A DNA stretch of 7,898 bases from BTRG01 sp036986275 (GTDB lineage Bacteria; Pseudomonadota; Gammaproteobacteria; Acidiferrobacterales; SZUA-150). Location of the stretch: contig BTRG01000080.1 of the NCBI GenBank assembly GCA_036986275.1, positions 1-7,898 on the forward strand, read 5' to 3'. Under the pieces are notes generated by a model that made no database searches, had not been told where the DNA came from, and was given only the letters and a program-made list of their open reading frames with translations. Below are positions 6,737 to 7,898 of the stretch, piece by piece (within the stretch, counting starts at the first letter, position 1; each line of letters begins with the position of its first letter). The position numbers and the translations under genes are program-made.

Positions 6737-6758
6737 CCGAGCAGAGCGAGGGGAGAAC
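6731..6758. repeat. Hairpin TTCTCCCC / GGGGAGAA between the two larger inverted repeats
   Basis: TTCTCCCC (6731-6738) pairs with GGGGAGAA (about 6750-6757) around GAGCAGAGCGA. A similar motif, TTCTCCCGAGCGAAGCGAAG, occurs inside the neighbouring repeat (6683-6702), so the unit appears to have been duplicated and diverged. It lacks a T-run and is not a standard terminator. Confidence 0.6.
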
Positions 6759-6857
6759 GTCGGTGGTAAGCGGCAGATCACAGCGATGAGAGGTTTGTGC
6801 TATTCAGCACAAACGAGCACCGCGAAGGGCTGTTCGCTTAACCACCTTTGTTATGTG
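6752..6857. repeat. Imperfect inverted repeat downstream of csp, attC-like site A
   Basis: GGTGGTAAGCG (6762-6772) pairs with CGCTTAACCACC (6835-6846) except for one extra base in the right arm. AAC (6756-6758) and GTT (6850-6852) pair outside it across an unpaired 3-base gap on each side. Inside is a perfect hairpin GTTTGTGCT/AGCACAAAC (6793-6801, 6806-6814). On the minus strand, in the csp direction, this reads ACATAAC, spacer, GTTAAGC, structured middle, GCTTA, spacer, GTT. That is the order of boxes in an integron attC site, including the extra base in the first inner box. The outer boxes are not fully complementary and no integrase gene is in view. It could also be a plain intergenic palindrome. 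Confidence 0.5.
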
Positions 6858-6891
6858 CTGGTGCTTACGAAAACCGGTTTAATTACTAGAG

Positions 6892-7098
6892 TTAGACTGG
6901 CACCACCTTATTAGCGCACGGCCCTTTTTGGCCTTGCCCAACTTCATACTCCACTTTCTGACCATCACTCAGGGTTGCATAGCCACCGCCAGCTTGGATT
7001 TCAGAATGATGAACAAACAGATCCTTGCCACCATCATCTGGAGTAATGAAACCAAAACCTTTATCCGCGCTGAACCACTTTACTGTACCTGTACTCAT
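6892..7098 (-). CDS. CspA-family cold-shock protein
   Basis: A 68-residue single cold-shock domain that binds single-stranded nucleic acid and acts as an RNA chaperone in the cytoplasm. The sequence starts MSTGTVKWFSADKGFGFI, with RNP1 as KGFGFI and RNP2 as LFVHHS, and ends KVVPV. The length is standard for the family. The aromatic RNA-binding residues (Trp, Phe, Phe, His) are all present. AAGGA precedes the ATG by 9 bp. It lies 49 bp downstream of the small gene at 7148-7315 on the same strand, so the two are probably co-transcribed. Whether it is cold-induced cannot be told from the sequence. No terminator is evident; the attC-like inverted repeat begins 35 bp after the stop. Confidence 0.95.
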   Translation of the reverse strand: MSTGTVKWFSADKGFGFITPDDGGKDLFVHHSEIQAGGGYATLSDGQKVEYEVGQGQKGPCANKVVPV

Positions 7099-7147
7099 GC
7101 CGTATTTTCCTTTTTGTATTTAATATTCATTGACTTCGATTATTTTT

Positions 7148-7315
7148 CTATGTGTCACCGGTTGTTACCGCTTTATCGTCGTTTCCTGATATAGGTTGAA
7201 CGTCCTGCGGCTCACTATCGTCTACCCCTGCTTTTTGCAAGCGCTTCTCTTCCTTCTTTTTCTTTTTGGCGATTTCTTTCTGGCGCTTTTCAAAAGCGTA
7301 ATTGGGTTTAGCCAC
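7148..7315 (-). CDS. Small basic/coiled protein, 'AKPNYAFEKRQ' family, unknown function
   Basis: A 55-residue protein starting at GTG, with AGGAG 7 bp upstream on the minus strand. The N-terminus reads (M)AKPNYAFEKRQKEIAKKKKK, followed by EEKRLQKAG and an acidic, Ser/Thr-rich tail ending in TGDT. The highly charged Lys/Glu stretch (residues 9-29) is likely a single helix. From memory, short proteins with an 'A.PNY.FEKRQ.E.AKKKKKEEK' N-terminus are widespread in proteobacteria without an assigned function; the tail is variable. The strong ribosome-binding site, the conserved N-terminus and the position just before csp on the same strand support a real gene. The GTG start is probably why automatic ATG-based calling would miss it. 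Confidence 0.8.
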   Translation of the reverse strand: MAKPNYAFEKRQKEIAKKKKKEEKRLQKAGVDDSEPQDVQPISGNDDKAVTTGDT

Positions 7316-7460
7316 TCGTATTCTCCTCTACATAATTCTAGGATTAGAGCCGTTATAATACGGTATTTTCCAACCGATTTCGCTCTTCATAGCATCTACA
7401 ATATCCAAAGTCACAAGAGGGTGCTGGATCGATAGCGGACGCTCACCTAAGGTGCATAAC
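7316..7460. other. Upstream region of the small gene-csp pair
   Basis: This 145-bp stretch should hold the promoter of the minus-strand pair. TATTAT/TATAAC (about 7352-7360) and TTGTGA further upstream are AT-rich candidates, but no -35/-10 pair with good spacing stands out. I see no other gene here. Confidence 0.3.
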
Positions 7461-7675
7461 GAGACTGTAGAAAAACCCCGAAAAGCTGCCTTTTTTCAAC
7501 TTTTCCAAACAACTGGCTTTTCTCTGGTCTGTAAAAGAATTTGTTCATGCGTTCATATAAACCTATATACGAGATGTTTGTGCACTCTTTAACGAAACCA
7601 TCAGAATATTTCTTTTAAGCTCTTACGTGCCCTCTCATAAATAATTATCTAAATCAGAGGTTTTTCTACAGCCTC
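7461..7675. mobile_element. MITE-like element with 19-bp terminal inverted repeats
   Basis: The left end GAGACTGTAGAAAAACCCC (7461-7479) and the inverted right end GAGGCTGTAGAAAAACCTC (7657-7675) match at 17 of 19 positions. The 215-bp element is flanked on both sides by AAC (7458-7460 and 7676-7678), a possible 3-bp target duplication. The AT-rich interior has no open reading frame of note. This is the structure of a non-autonomous element mobilised in trans by a transposase with matching ends. The ends look IS-like (a short target duplication is seen in parts of the IS5 family), but I cannot name the family with confidence. Confidence 0.75.
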
Positions 7676-7785
7676 AACGTTGTGTTCAGCGGAAGCGTGC
7701 ATTTTGGTTCTTTTGTGCAAAAATGGAGCGTAGCGGAATGCACAAAAGAACAAAAATAATAATTATCCGTTGAAACACATTGATA
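7676..7785. repeat. Large imperfect palindrome next to the IS110-like gene
   Basis: Inner arms ATTTTGGTTCTTTTGTGCA (7701-7719) and TGCACAAAAGAACAAAAAT (7739-7757) match at 18 of 19 positions around a 19-base loop. Outer arms GTGTTCAGCGGA (7682-7693) and TCCGTTGAAACAC (7766-7778) also pair, with one wobble and one extra base. The result is a roughly 100-bp foldback, like an interspersed extragenic palindrome. It could be the target into which the IS110-like element inserted, or part of that element's own left end. Confidence 0.65.
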
Positions 7786-7879
7786 CTCATTGAGGCCTCC
7801 CCCCGCGATTTCAGGCTTGGGAGGGTTAACCTACCATCCTACTAGTGCCACTTGCACTACAACGAAGGAGGAGTCCTCG
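7786..7879 (+). ncRNA. Structured leader of an IS110-like element, possible bridge RNA region
   Basis: The stretch before the transposase start contains CCTCCC (7796-7801) / GGGAGG (7819-7824), the palindrome GGTTAACC (7824-7831) and a 6-bp hairpin TAGTGC/GCACTA (7843-7848, 7854-7859). In IS110-group elements such as IS621, the non-coding left end upstream of the recombinase encodes a bridge RNA of about 180 nt whose two loops pair with target and donor DNA. If the gene at 7880 is an IS110 recombinase, this is where that RNA would be; it may extend leftward into the palindrome. Its exact ends and loops cannot be assigned here because the element's right end lies outside the window. Confidence 0.35.
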
Positions 7880-7898
7880 ATGAAATTCTACACCCAAA
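7880..7898 (+). CDS. 5' end of a probable IS110-family transposase (partial, runs off window)
   Basis: Only six codons, MKFYTQ, are inside the window, so this call rests on the N-terminus and context. AGGAGG at 7866-7871 lies 8 bp before the ATG, a very strong ribosome-binding site. From memory, many IS110-family DEDD recombinases in gammaproteobacteria begin 'MKFYT..HK.YCGIDLHA', so the match is suggestive. The long non-coding structured leader and neighbouring repeats also fit an insertion sequence. It could still be an unrelated gene that happens to share the first six residues. Confidence 0.5.

Noticed and set aside
6624..6857. CRISPR array
   Set aside because: The repeats are inverted rather than direct, with no regular spacers and no cas genes.
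6871..6880. Palindrome AAACCGGTTT after csp as a terminator or operator
   Set aside because: Ten bases with no loop, no T-run; too short to support a call.
7196..7435. 79-codon plus-strand frame rich in Phe and Leu, membrane-like
   Set aside because: It is antisense to the Lys-rich 'AKPNYAFEKRQ' gene; AAG/AAA codons read backwards give CTT/TTT, which explains the hydrophobicity.

Overview
The window looks like chromosomal DNA of a mid-GC gammaproteobacterium. That assignment is an inference from gene content (NhaA, M50/CBS protease, DsrE-like lipoprotein, archease-RtcB, CspA-type protein, a short 'AKPNYAFEKRQ' protein) and from repeat types familiar in that group; nothing in the sequence names the species. 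Coding density is high from about 195 to 6498. The last 1.4 kb is a patchwork of inverted repeats, a decayed gene and insertion elements.

Layout: (1) 121-1568, a structured leader resembling the nhaA-I (Li+) riboswitch, then nhaA on +. (2) 1594-2715, a membrane metalloprotease with two CBS domains on -, convergent with nhaA. (3) 2716-3109, a divergent intergenic region with two short palindromes. (4) 3110-3619, a DsrE-like lipoprotein on +. (5) 3713-3840, a GTAGG...CCTAC palindromic repeat between convergent genes. (6) 3882-4406, a secreted DUF4410-like protein on -. (7) 4641-6498, an archease-rtcB pair on + with nearly abutting genes: an RNA ligase and its activator. (8) 6515-6616, a remnant of a second copy of the M50 protease gene, with an in-frame internal deletion and stop codons. 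(9) 6624-6857, two nested inverted repeats whose box layout resembles integron attC sites. (10) 6892-7315, a short charged protein gene and a cold-shock protein gene on -, probably co-transcribed. (11) 7461-7675, a MITE-like element with terminal inverted repeats and a possible AAC duplication, next to a 110-bp imperfect palindrome (7676-7785). (12) 7880-7898, the first codons of what looks like an IS110-family transposase; its upstream leader is where a bridge RNA would lie.

The intact genes look like ordinary housekeeping and envelope functions: ion homeostasis, membrane proteolysis, RNA repair and cold shock. The unusual material is non-coding: the nhaA leader, the protease relic, the attC-like structures beside the csp gene, and the stacked mobile elements at the right edge. 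I did not find a complete new multi-gene system. The best candidates for something undescribed are the attC-like pair and the IS110 leader.
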